A stretch of DNA of 64,000 bases. It comes from Ficedula albicollis. Its lineage: Eukaryota > Chordata > Aves > Passeriformes > Muscicapidae. Shown piece after piece: positions 11,181-23,100 of this stretch (its first letter is position 1; each line of letters opens with the position of its first letter). Below the pieces are notes generated by a model. That model did not search any database. It was given only the letters and a program-made list of their open reading frames with translations, and was not told the origin of the DNA. Location of the stretch: positions 32,269,453 through 32,333,452 of the forward strand of contig NC_021674.1 in the NCBI RefSeq assembly GCF_000247815.1. Direction: 5' to 3'. The position numbers and the translations under genes are program-made.

Positions 11181-14100
11181 CAAGTTGACATTATTTGAAT
11201 TCTGGGAATGGGGATATAGGTGACAAGTTACCTGCATTTTGGGGAAAATTGTTTCAAGCTAATTTGTCAACTAATTGTAGTTAGTCTCTTGATGAGGTTG
11301 GAAATCTGTATAGAGCTAAATATTTTCTTTTTTACCCCCCAAAAGTGTTTCTTTTTATTTGAAGTGGTTTTTATGAAATAGTAGTAGTATCTTGGAAGAG
11401 TTGTTTTTTCTAGCCTTTCATCTCAAACAGAGTAGTGAAGTTTCATTTAGTTTCATTAACATACTTTAAATGTATTTCTACTTTCAAGTTATTTCTGTAG
11501 CACCTTCTAACTTCCTAGATCTATATTTAAAGAGCTGGCCTTGACCTTTACATAACTTTTCTAATTGCTTGTAATGCTTCTCATGGTTATGAGGAGAAAG
11601 CTCTGACATTTCATTATTTTAGGAAACTCGGTATTTCTCAACTAATACAAGAAACAAGATTTAAGTTTTGTTTGGTTTTTTGGGTTTTTTTGAGCTTCAG
11701 TTCTCATGAATAGGCCCACATGTATCCTGAGAAATGATGCAGTCCTTCAAATCTACCAATTAATTTAATAGTTGGGTTTCTTCAAAATTTGACCATGCAA
11801 ATATAGATTTTACTGAAGCTCACCAAACACAGTGTGCTGGCTGGGGCAGTTTCCAGAAACTTGAGCTTTCTGCTGAGAAGACCTGGCAGCCGACTCCAGA
11901 ATCAGCATCCAGTCAGCTCCCAGAAACTGACAAAAAGAGCAACTCAGTGGGTAATTCCCTCAATGGGATACAGGAAGGGCAATTTTTCAGCTCCTTGGAA
12001 AGGTTTAAAGAAATGACCTGATCATGATGCTTTTAAAAGATATTTCTACATAATTCTTGAGGAAGCATGCGCTCTGTTTTTATTTCTTTTTTGTCATAAG
12101 AACATTCATTTCTTGTCTTTCTTTGGCCTTGTAAAAGCACCAACAGGCATAAAATCCAGTCCAGTGTGGATGTACACAAGCATTGAAAAAATCAAAACCT
12201 TTATTACAAAAATTCAGATGGCAAAAAACCTACAGCGTTTAATAAGAGGAAACCACTAAAGCACTGTCCAGCCAAGTCTTCATTCAGAGCAACCATAGGT
12301 ATTAACAAGGTCCTATTAGATGAAAATTCACAGGCCTTACAAAGAAAGATAACCAAAACAGTCAGTGCTAAACAAAAGGTTGTTAAAAGCCTGATTTAAA
12401 GGAAAGGGAGAAATGTTGTGACCCTGAGCCTTCTTATAGAATTGATCCAAACATGAGCAAGGTGGAAGCTCTGGAGCTCTGTTAATTTAGAAGGTTTGGA
12501 AAGCAATAATTTTGAATCATAGCTACGTTTAAAACCAGAGTGTACCTGTTTACCTGCAGAATTACAGGTCTTACTGTGTTGCATTTTCTTACTTAAATGT
12601 TTGAAAACACTAATATTGGATAGCATATGATAATACTCAGTAAACACATTCTCCATTGTAGATGGCTGAATGGGGTACTGCAGTGCTGTTAAATTGAAAG
12701 GCTGGTCTGAAAAGGCTTATAGAAGTTTTACATTGAAAGAGAGAATTATTTAAGGCTACTCCTGCAGAGAATGACTTCTTGGTAAATTGGGGGTTTTTTC
12801 CATGTTTGTAGACCAACCTTTAGACTTGTCTGCTAACCTGAAAAAAAAAGAGCCCTTATTCTTCGGTGTATGATATACTTACAAAGATACATAAAAAATA
12901 CGGGGGGAAGAAGTTTGTGAAGTATGATCTTATTCTGTATACGTTCTCTTATGACCTTTATCATTCTGAGTTTTGAGTTTTGAGTGTATGGTAATAAAGT
13001 TAGAGATAGCAAAAAATTTTCTCATGTTTCCCCTTAGAGAATAAGTCAGGTATTGTGACATCTTGTTTCAGCTTTTATACTTTTTTTCTTTTTTTATGTA
13101 TAGTTTGTTTGGTTGGATTTTTCTCCTCCTATAGCCTGAGAGAAGAGCAAGAATATGCTCTGGTTTTCCATTCTTTCTTTGACACTTGTAGCTGAAATAA
13201 TAAGAAAAAAATAGGCTATGAGAAGGTGATTCAGAAAGCTGCTTGTAATGGACAGTCTGCTGTATTGTGGGAAGTTTCAGAACAGACTGCATAAAACGCT
13301 GCTGAGCCTTTCTGCCCAAAGTTGTTTGGTCTTTAGGGCTCCTAATACATGTAGTCTTTCAAGTCCTATTTTCAAGTGTTTTAATTGATTTGAGCGACTT
13401 CATGGCAGATTTTACTAAAGATACTTGGAATAAAATGCTTGGATAACTCCTCAAAACTTCTCCAGTTTGGTAAAGAATCTTCTGCTATACATTTATTTTC
13501 AAAAATACTGGGAGAGAAAGCTCATTTCCTCTGGAAGAGCTAAGGGAGCCTTCAGCTGAGACCTTTCATTTGAGGTAATTTGTTGCACAGTGGCTCACAG
13601 TGCTGGCCCACTTGGCTACGTGTTATCTAGGAAGGAGGTCTGTTCTCAACCACTGAGGCATGTGGTAAAAGCATCAGTGTTAGGCTTGACTGGTCTTCCT
13701 GCTGCCCAAGTCTGAGTGTGGATGCAGAGTTCCGGGACTGGTCATCGTTTAGACAAGTCTGGTTAGTTCGGCTAGCTCAAGCATTTGGAGCACTAAATGC
13801 TGGCTACTCCTTAATGATTTATGAAGTTCAGTTTAAAGCAAGTATAAATGAAAACTAAAACACTTTATAGTTATATTTTTAAATATAATTGGTATGAAGT
13901 GAAGATGTCAGAAATAATGCTATGATAACCTCCTGTGTATCACTGAACTGAGATAATTGCTGTAGTATTTTAATTTGTCCAATTAAGTTCATAGTCCTTA
14001 CTAATGGATCCATTAGTTTTTTTAAAAATGCCACACTTTGATCTCATGGGAAAATCAAGTAGTCAATATAGGAGGCATGGTTGCTTCAAATTGTAGTTGC

Positions 14101-15434
14101 TCTGCCAGAAGATTTACTGGCAGCCTCCGGTCACAGGCCTAATTCTACATTAAGAATCATTCCGGTTTTTATATTTTTGTGTTTTTACTGTTACCAAACT
14201 GAAAAGACTCCTTCAGAAATACGTGCTACTGAACTGTGTAGTGAAGTTCAAAGTTTTATTAATCTAAGTTCTGTTTTTAACTTGCTGATTTTAGTTATGG
14301 CAAATGTGACTTTTATGTCACTAGTTTTTACCTACTTCCTTTTTCTTTACTGCAAAACCCTTTGGCAGAGAGTGGACTTCTCTTGTAAATGGATCTGTGA
14401 TCTAGTTTTTGTTTGTTAGTGGTGAAAATGGTGTTTTGATTAGGGGGTTATTTAGGTTTGGGGCTTTATTTGGGTTTGGTTTTTTTATTAAATTTGATGG
14501 CTCAAATTCAGTCAGCATACTTTTATGTTAGCTTTAAGATCAGAGTGAATTTTCACTTCAGTTGCAGCAAGGATTTTTTTAAAGTTTGCCAGAGATGGCA
14601 ATTTTCTTCAGTTCACAGTGCCTTTTGTTTTGTCAAGAACATTTAAAAAACATAACTTCCATGCACTGCAAACCAATATTGAGTTCATTGTGATATGCCA
14701 CCCAGTTCATTGAGTTAACTATGGCTCTTGTCAGCCACAATACAGACTTAAAGCAAGTGTTTAGAACTAAAATCACTATGGAAAACCTGTACTTCAGAAC
14801 AGGGCTCAAGAAGAGCCTGGGCTTTCTCCATGATTGAGTCTTTGGGTGCTTCTGACTTTATCGCACAGCAGCGAAAGTTTCCTTGAGTTCAATGCATCTG
14901 CTTTAGTAAAACTGATCAGTGTTGTGACCAATCAGATGTGCATTTTAGTGTGTTTAGTGTTTTGCACTCAGTAGAGCTAGTGTTTGAATTCAAGTGGAGA
15001 ACAGGCTGGTGTACTTTAACCCCTCATCTCCTATTTTTGACCTCTATAGATGAAGTTTTTAATAGTTTTGGAACAAATAATCATTAGCTGTCATTTCTGA
15101 TTCAGATATTACCTGTGTCATCAAAATTAGTAGTAGCTTTACTTTACATTGTCTCTGTGCTCTCCATTAGTGAATATAAGAAATTATGAAGTTTTTGTAG
15201 GAAGAGACCTCTGATGTCTTCACACTAATGCTGGAGGGACTATGGACTGTTTCCTTCTGTCTATAGTCCATAGATTTTCTTTTACTCTGAATTGTGGAAG
15301 AATTGATTTAAGAAATTGCAGTTCTTCAGACAGTGCCAAAGCTTTGAGAACTCCTGCAGTATTTGTTGGTTGTAGTAGGAAAGTTATCAATAGATCCTGA
15401 AATCTCTTGGGCTGCCTTCTGAATGTTTCATACT

Positions 15435-15457
15435 TTCTTTTTTTTTTTTTTTTTTTC
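15435..15457. repeat. poly-T tract
   Basis: A run of about 20 T in the intron. It could be a low-complexity tract or the complement of an old poly-A tail. No retroposed gene is recognisable beside it. Confidence 0.8.
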
Positions 15458-17850
15458 TCCATATATGTCTTGGGGTAATTTTCAGTTGGAGGGCAGGGAG
15501 ATTGAACTCGGAGAGCAGGTTCAACTTAAGGATGAAGGACTCAGTTTAGACAGATTTGGCTCCAGGATATTTTTTCACTCCTGAGCAGTTCTAAGCACCT
15601 CAGATATTGCTCTGTGTGGCATTGGGCATTTTAATTCCAAAATCTAAGCTCTAAGAAGCTGTTCTTCTGTATAAGAATTACCTGTGTTTTTCTAGTTTTA
15701 CAGCCGAGTTTTTGTACACTGTATGAATTCATCTTCAACCACCCCATACGCACTTCTGCCGTAGGTCACTCACCACACATGCATGGTTTCTGAGCTCCTG
15801 CTAGCTTGCTCTATGCAGTAAGTGACACAGGTGAATGACTTACTTTTGGATGAATCTCCTACACAGGAGAGTGTTTCTGGTGGCAGTAGATTCTCCATTT
15901 ATTTTGAACTTGCTAGTTAACATGAGTTCATCGAGAGGGGTCCTAGCAGTGAGGAATGGACCTTCACAGGTTTGCCTTGGTACCTTGAGCTGTGCAGCTT
16001 GCTGCATGCTGAAGGTTACCTCCAGCAGAAGGCCAGCCAGCCAGCTGTGTGCCAGATGACTGCACAGCACCCAACTGCACACAGCCATCTCACATGAGAG
16101 CTATTAAATAAAATACTGTGCTGCTGACACTTTCTTTAGCTGAAAGCGTCAGAGGAATGTGAGAGGTGCTGGTGGCTTGTTTTTCCTTTAGTTTTTTGAG
16201 CAGTCTGGTGCTTAAAACAACTTTCTGAAGATAAAAACATTTGTAAAATAAAGGGGTTTGCGCAGACTGGTATCCAGCAAATATGGGAAAAATATTCTTA
16301 GTAATACTTTCCATATTTGGAGCTTACACTGAAAAAATGATGGGAGCATCACTCCTTAGGATAGCTCCAATACGATTACAAAGCAATTCTGAGAGTGGTG
16401 TGCTAAAGTGCTATTCAATATATGAAATTTCCTTTAAAAATGTGCTTTGTTTCCTTAACGCTCTAATATTTTTGCTATTTAAACATATTTGCTGTCTTAC
16501 CTCAGAAGAAACTGCCTGTGATTTCCAAGGGAGTTTTGCCTAAGGTAGGGCTTGAAACATCAGGACCAGGAATTAGTGTAATGTGACCCACCATTTGTAT
16601 TGCTTTGGGGTAAATTTGAGAGAGAAGATTTAACATTGTGTGTGTCATGCTGAGATATTGCAATATCTCGGATGGGTTATTAGGCACCATTCCAAAGGTT
16701 AAGTGCAGCAGCCACATGAGATGTGGCTTTATCCTTACATGATCTGTGCCCATGTTCTGTTTTGTAGTCCTCTGAAATAGGTAATATCCCTAGAATGAAA
16801 CATGTTTATAAGACCTTTTTGAAGCCTATCCCAAGCTATTAAATGTCATTTCAGTAGAAAGGTGTTTGCTCGCATCATTTGAAATCTAGAAATCAATCCT
16901 TGTATGTGTGAACTCACTGATGTTTTAAATGTGGATCCCAATGTGCACCAGATAAATATTCACGACCTTTGGGAAAGTTTAGATCTGAATTTGCAGTTCA
17001 AGATCTTTTCTAATTTATATGCATATATCTTTCTGGAGTTTTATTTTCCATGCTCTTTTTGCTTGGCTTGCATTAAATAAAATGCTTCAATGGAGTGTGA
17101 TAGTCTAGCATTTGTTTTGCCTCAGGAGTGGATTGCCCCATCTTGCATATCTGGTCAAGTAAATTGCTCTCTTGCCTGCATACTTCAATAATAGTACTGG
17201 GCTTTAGACCTTCCTGTACAACCCCCCAGTGAGCAGAACCACAAGGGGCTGGGCCTGTGTGGTGCTTGCAGTCTACTCTATTGTAATGGATGCATTCATC
17301 TCCTATTTACATAAATTAATAGCTAAAACTTGCTTGGTTGCTTAAGAAAACTCATTAAGCTTTCAGAGTAGCTGCATCACGAGCACTGTGGCAATCGCTC
17401 CCATTGACTTATCTCCTGCTGATTCACTGGGAACCAGTCCATCTCGGGGTCAGGTCCCTAAGCTTCATTGCAGAATTAAACAAATAGCATTTAAAAGAAA
17501 ATGCAAATAATATGTTCAGTGCAAAGTGAATGTTGGTAAGCTTCCTTATGAAAATGAGGCCGTGTTTAAAATTTTTAAAAATAAAATCCTATTTTTGTCT
17601 GCAGGGCCAATTTTCTCTCAGGAAATAGATCATACTTTTTATCCATTTTCTACTAGTCACTGGAGAATGTTTGACATTGTAAGAGAAAGGTCAGTTTGTG
17701 TAACTTGAATTGGGAGGAGAATGTTTAATGTGAAAAGCTTGGACAGATTTTTGTTATTATTATTTGAATGTTCTGCTTTACCCTTTTAATTTATCCTCTT
17801 CACTGTATAATTTTTATTTTTCTTTATTTCCTATTTGGTTTTTTTTATAG

Positions 17851-17978
17851 GTTGGAGAAAGAGAGCATTCAGCACAGCATTAGCAATGAAGCAAAGGCCC
17901 GAGCCCTTCAGGCCCAGCAAAGAGAGCAGGAGCTGACACAGAAGATGCAGCAAATGGAGGCCCAGCATGAGAAAACTG
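17851..17978 (+). CDS. SDCCAG8: SDCCAG8 internal coding exon (first of four in window)
   Basis: This exon encodes 42 complete codons of the C-terminal coiled coil of SDCCAG8, a centrosome and ciliary-base scaffold protein. The reading LEKESIQHSI...ALQAQQREQELTQKMQQ is close to the vertebrate family as I remember it, with the REQELTQK and QQMEAQH blocks nearly invariant. It is rich in Q, E and K with no proline, as expected of a coiled coil. The acceptor is a T-rich tract ending ttttatag. The donor is CTG|gtaggt. The first G finishes a codon begun in an upstream exon (AG|G, Arg if the family pattern holds), and the last G starts the codon completed by the next exon. A donor 4 bases downstream (gtag|gtgg) would break the frame. 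The preceding exon was not found in the 17.8 kb upstream, so that intron runs off the window. Family knowledge: SDCCAG8 defects cause nephronophthisis-type ciliopathy in humans. Confidence 0.94.
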
Positions 17979-20043
17979 GTAGGTGGTAGGGAAAGATTAG
18001 AGCCTGGGCACTCACTCACAAGCCAGGCCCACGCCTTACTGTGAAATGACATCAGGAACACCTGTAACCTTTGGCTGGCCGAAGGGAGCAGATGCTAACT
18101 ACACCGGAGATTCCGAATTACATATTAGTTAGCGTTTAAAAGAGAAAATGGAAAGTATTGCCCACTGTCTGTTGATTTCAGAGTGCTGCTCTCACATCTG
18201 CTGCACCATCTGGATTATGAGTTTATTTACCTGTGTTCAAGAAACGTAAAGCTGAGAGAGACCACAACAAAGTAGAAAAACAAAGGGCTTGTTTTTGGCT
18301 GGATTTTCAGGCACACATGTTATATAAAGAAAATAGCATCAGAAGCTCTGCGGGAAATGCTCTGAGCTTACAGTTAAAGTCTCCTGAATAGCATTGAACA
18401 GTTCCCACAGTACACACATTATAGCTACTCTAAAAGCTTAATGAGTTTGCTTCAGCATCCAAACTGGAGAAAAGCTTTAGCCATTAATCGGTTCTTAATT
18501 CACTGTCGCAGCTGGATGTAATTCACTGGCTCCAAATTGATATGTTCCTTTATTTAATCTTTGCAGCCTCAAACATTTTTAGCATTACCATGTGCCCCCC
18601 CACACATCCTCAATCTAGAAGAAAGATGTTTAATCCCTTGCATACTTCAGGTTCTCATAATAGAAGACTTCATTGCATTGACTTAGCCCATCAATAACAT
18701 CCAACTTTAATCTGGAAGTAAAATGGGTTTTCCAAACAAACAAAAAAGAGCTTTTGGTATTATGAAGTACTATCCAACAGCATTAATAGAGGTGCATATT
18801 ATAAATAAATAAATTTTAAAAAGGAATTTTTAAGAGATGAAGTCTGTAGTCCATGGAGCATTATACTTAGGTGTTTAATGAAATAATATATTTACCCACA
18901 ATTCATACAATACTTTCAGGAAAATTATATAACATGTATTAAATGCTGGATAATATGTAAGATAGCCGGCATGTTTATATCTGCTATTCAATTTTCCATC
19001 CTTTTTTAGCAGGGTCACAGTACTCTACACAGTAGAGGACCTTTCCATGTGTTCAGGGAATGCAAACAGCTAGATTATGGCTGCTGTCTACACTGTAGGA
19101 GAAGAAAAGAAGCTCTCAGAATCATTTTTTCCTCCTTTAGCCAGCACATCTGCATATGACCATGTGTAATTTTGCACAAGAGAAATGTAATCTACCCTTC
19201 TGGTGCATAAATTGTCCCGGTATACAAAAACAAAGCAATATTATGTCTGGGTCTGGTATTATATATCTCTATTAAGATTAGAAGGAGTTGAAAATTATAG
19301 CCATTTATAATGTATACAAAGAAAACGTTGTTTATTATGACCCTACACACATACAAGGAGTTTGGGTAAGAGTGGTCATGCTTTCCTGATTTTAAAAGCA
19401 GAAATAAAGAAACATCATTTTGTAGTATCTTGCTTTTGAAAGAATAGGGATACCTGGATTCTAGGTCATGAGTTTAGATGCAGTCCAAACTGATAGTAAC
19501 CAAAAATTACTTTATAAAATGGTTTCATTTCAACTATCACTGGTCAGTAAGTCTAAATCCTGTTGTTTAAGAATAAAAAATTACATTATTCATGGTAAAC
19601 TCAGGACACAGTAAATAAAAGAACTGCTGTTTTAAGGAGATGCTGAAACGAGTCTACAGTGCGAGCATTTGGATTGCTGGTGTATCCTCTGCACCAGTTG
19701 AGCAAGCAAAAGTCTGCTAAAGCATGGTTTGCCAATTTTGTTCCTCCTAGAAATGTCAGTGAACTTCTAGCTAAAAAGCAAGCCCACCAGATTAGATATT
19801 TAGTCTTCACAGTGATTCTTACAAGACCAGATTTGGTGGCAACATTGCTTTAACACTTTAGCTAATTCTGACATAGAGCCTTAATTTGGTAAGTGATGAT
19901 GTCCAAGTAACTGAAGTTCAAAAAACATTTCAAAACTAGAATGAACTAGAAGAAAGAAGTTGTGAATAAATAAAATTGTATCTATGTTATCTATGAAGTT
20001 ATATAATTGTAATTTTATAGTATCATAATTTTATGGTTTCTAG
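17979..20043 (+). other. SDCCAG8: SDCCAG8 intron, about 2.1 kb
   Basis: It is bounded by donor gtaggt and the tandem acceptor ctagtag. The interior is AT-rich. A stretch at about 18110-18560 looks less degenerate than its surroundings, with homeodomain-type TAAT cores and no obvious simple repeat. It may be a conserved non-coding element, but that cannot be told from one genome. Confidence 0.85.
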
Positions 20044-20152
20044 TAGAAGAACTGGATTCATTGCTGACCTCCCAGAACACATTAATAGCAAAATTAAAGG
20101 AAGAATGTTTCATGTTGGCAAGGAAGTTGGAACAAATGTCAGAAAAATACAG
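20044..20152 (+). CDS. SDCCAG8: SDCCAG8 internal coding exon (second of four)
   Basis: The exon completes a split codon with its first two bases, then reads 35 codons (EELDSLLTSQNTLIAKLKEE...LARKLEQMSEKY) and ends in AG. The LLTSQNT and KLKEEC blocks are recognisable SDCCAG8 sequence. Leucines spaced by 3-4 residues continue the coiled coil. The acceptor is a tandem NAGNAG (ctagtag), so the exon could also begin at 20047. That would change the junction from Val-Glu-Glu to Glu-Glu and drop one residue without a frameshift. The upstream choice given here keeps the same residue count as the mammalian protein as I recall it. The donor AG|gttcgt departs from consensus at +3 and +4. The phase matches the exons on both sides. 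Confidence 0.94.
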
Positions 20153-23100
20153 GTTCGTATATTTTTCTTAACCCGACCCTTTTATTATTAGGACGTGCTG
20201 CTCTATTTTTTCATTTGTATTTTAGTATTTATTATTTTTCACTTTGTCCCAGGTATTACATATCATATCAATGTAATATATGCTCCTTAAGATTCTTTCT
20301 GACTATTAATTCAGATTTCTTGGACGATGTAAAAATTGCGTAGTATTTTCTTCGTTGTGTTCGTATTCTTAATATGGAGAGTAGAAAATTGTTTAAAAAG
20401 CTACAATTCAAATTCATCTGAAGTTATATGAAAAATGCTAAAGATTTAATGTCAAAACTGGCGTCATTTTAATTATTTACTTAAGCTCTTTTCACAGTAC
20501 TACACTAGACACTGAATATTGTCTGTAAAATAATTGTCATCAAAATTGCTTGTTGCTGATGCTCTGATTCTGCTGCTGCTTATTATCAATCAATAGCAGG
20601 TCTAAGTTCAAAGCCTTAAAAACTGAGGAAGAGAGCAAAACCTGGAAATAATAATAATGTAAAGAAATACCAAGCTATGGAGGTATCTATTCAAAAGTTC
20701 TGTAAGACCAAAATATCTTCTAAAGAAAATGTGAATTTTGTAGTTCTTTAGCAGCACATAATTTGATTTTATATTTTTAGGTGTGAAAATCGTATCTGTT
20801 GAAACTTCTTTTGGGTTCATATTTAGAGTGGTAAACTGGACTTCAGCGGAGAGTTGGCAATCTGTAGCTTCTGTGAATTACATGCAAAGTAAATTTGCTA
20901 ATTAAGGCTGGTATTCAACTCATGGCTGATAGGAAGTGAGGAAAACACTCAGCAAAGATGAAATTGGTTTTCAAGACAGAATTCTTCTTCTGCTTGGTGG
21001 ATTTAGTCATCCTCTTGAGGTAATGCAAAAGAGGCAGCACTTACTCAAGAAGAGAGCTCATTTACCCCAGTACCCTCTCTCTAGGAATGGTTTAAGTAGA
21101 AAGAGAAATGGTTTAAGTAGATGACAGACATATATATATATATATATATGTATGTATGTGCGTATTATGTATATATATGTATGTCTGTAATAAATATAAT
21201 ACATGATGCTTCCCACGGGTACTGCCTTCACTGCCCATCCTACTTCCCACTGAATAAAAGTGTTGACTAGCTGTTAAGTGGCTGAAGTAGGGAGATGAAT
21301 CCCATCCAGAGTGTTTGGGAAGAAATGAGAAACTTAAGGAACTGTAAGCAATCTTCCCGTGCAAATGCTGTGAGGGGTACTAGAGAGAGAAGCAAACAGA
21401 ATTTTTCCTCTGAAAAAGTAGAGCTCTTCTGCTAAAGTAGTGCAAAATCTAAAAGGATTCAAATCGTATTATTATTCCAGCAATAAAAAAAGCACACAGA
21501 CTTTGTTGCTAGAGCTCACAGTCACAGACTAGTAACTGTAAAGGATGAAGGAAAGACAGAAAACATACTGTGAAAACACATTATTCTCTGAAAGTAAATA
21601 CTAGAGATTGCCAAGTGTTTCTCCACCTAGCAGCATTAGCTGACTATGTCAAGGACCTGAAAATGGGAAAAGGAGCCCTCTTGCATCTCCAGGAAGTGGT
21701 ATTTTTTACACAAGAAACTTCCTTACTTATGTAAGGAGGAGTGCATTAAAGTGATTCTGAGAAGTGGTCCTAAAATAGCTTGAGCTTGCCTTCATTGAAG
21801 TGGGAGCTGCTGCAGTCAGTAACAGGGATAGTGAAATAGGTAGAGACAAAAAAGAAGGTGAAAAGGAGAGCAGCAAGGTGGAACTGGTGATGGTGGAAAA
21901 TGACAGACTAATATAGATGGCTTCACAAAGTGATGTGATCAGGAGATGAGATGCAGAAAATTATTTTAGCCAAGTTCTAAATGCATGATCGGCATGTATG
22001 TCTCAGTAGCACCTCTCCAAATGGCAACCTTCAGCTCATTGTCACTGAATGCAGTGTAAAACCACATTCTGGAACAGAATACTGTAGTTTTGTCTTCTGG
22101 AAAAAAGCAATAATTTGGGGAAGATTTTATGACATAGTTCCTATGTACGTTAATAAAAGCAGATCCCAAAGCAGCAGTGTGCACTATTTTCACAGAAAAT
22201 ATTTTTCCATTTTTTTCCATATTTTTGACCTTACCGTAAACTGAATTTTGGACCAGGATGTGTATTTTCTTGCTGTACTTCTAGGATCTTTCATTTCCAT
22301 AGGTTTAAAAAATAATTGTATGCCACCAATACCATTATTTAATTGGTGGAATACTTAAGCTCTTTTAATAACAGATGCAGTAGTGTGTTTATTTAAATTT
22401 TATTTGGTTTTATAGGAAGTAATCATTTGTAATAAGAGACATTTCAGATGTATCTGTGACAACTACATATTTCTGCAATTTCAGTGGAATGCATGTGAAT
22501 GGCACATATATTTTTATATTTAATGCAGGTTTTCTGAGAAATCTAAACTGAAGTTTTTGTGTTTATATGTGAGCTGGAACCATTTTTTGAGCTAGTCCCT
22601 ACACAGAAAGGCGTCAGAAAGACAATGTCAGACGAATTATAAACCCCTCAAGCTGTGCAGAAAGAAGATAGTGTCTGTGAAGGTTTTCGTATGCATAGGC
22701 ATGTTTAAAAATACACCCCTTTGTTGATTTCTTCTCTGTTTTTCTCTTGTTTTGTTCTTTTTTTTTCCCTCTGATTGTCACTGTCTGAGTTTCTAGGTTG
22801 TAGATTAATGCTTAACACTACCCACTGTGTATTTGTGATTTGCGTTTTGTAATTAAGGGGAACAATGGGAGTCCATTGGGTCTCGTTATATATAATGGTT
22901 GGTTTAATTTGTTTCACTTCTATCTTGTTAATTGTAAATTGATCATTAAGATTTGAATTCTAATCTGTCACCAGGGTTGTGAGTATTGAAGCTAGAGCAA
23001 TGATCCTGGTTTTAATCACTGATGATGAGAAACAAATTTTATAATTTTGGTACATATTGCAGTTCATATATTTTAACACTGTATTTTATGGTGTTATAAA

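Larger units (their letters stand above)
1..17850 (+). other. SDCCAG8: intron of SDCCAG8 (3' part; upstream end outside window)
   Basis: No exon of the coiled-coil protein was found in this stretch. The acceptor that ends it is at 17849-17850. Apart from the separately listed GC islands and repeats, it is AT-rich sequence with scattered short open frames that show no codon bias, family similarity or plausible splice context. The longest non-repetitive frame (8020-8520, minus) is not supported as a gene. Confidence 0.8.
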
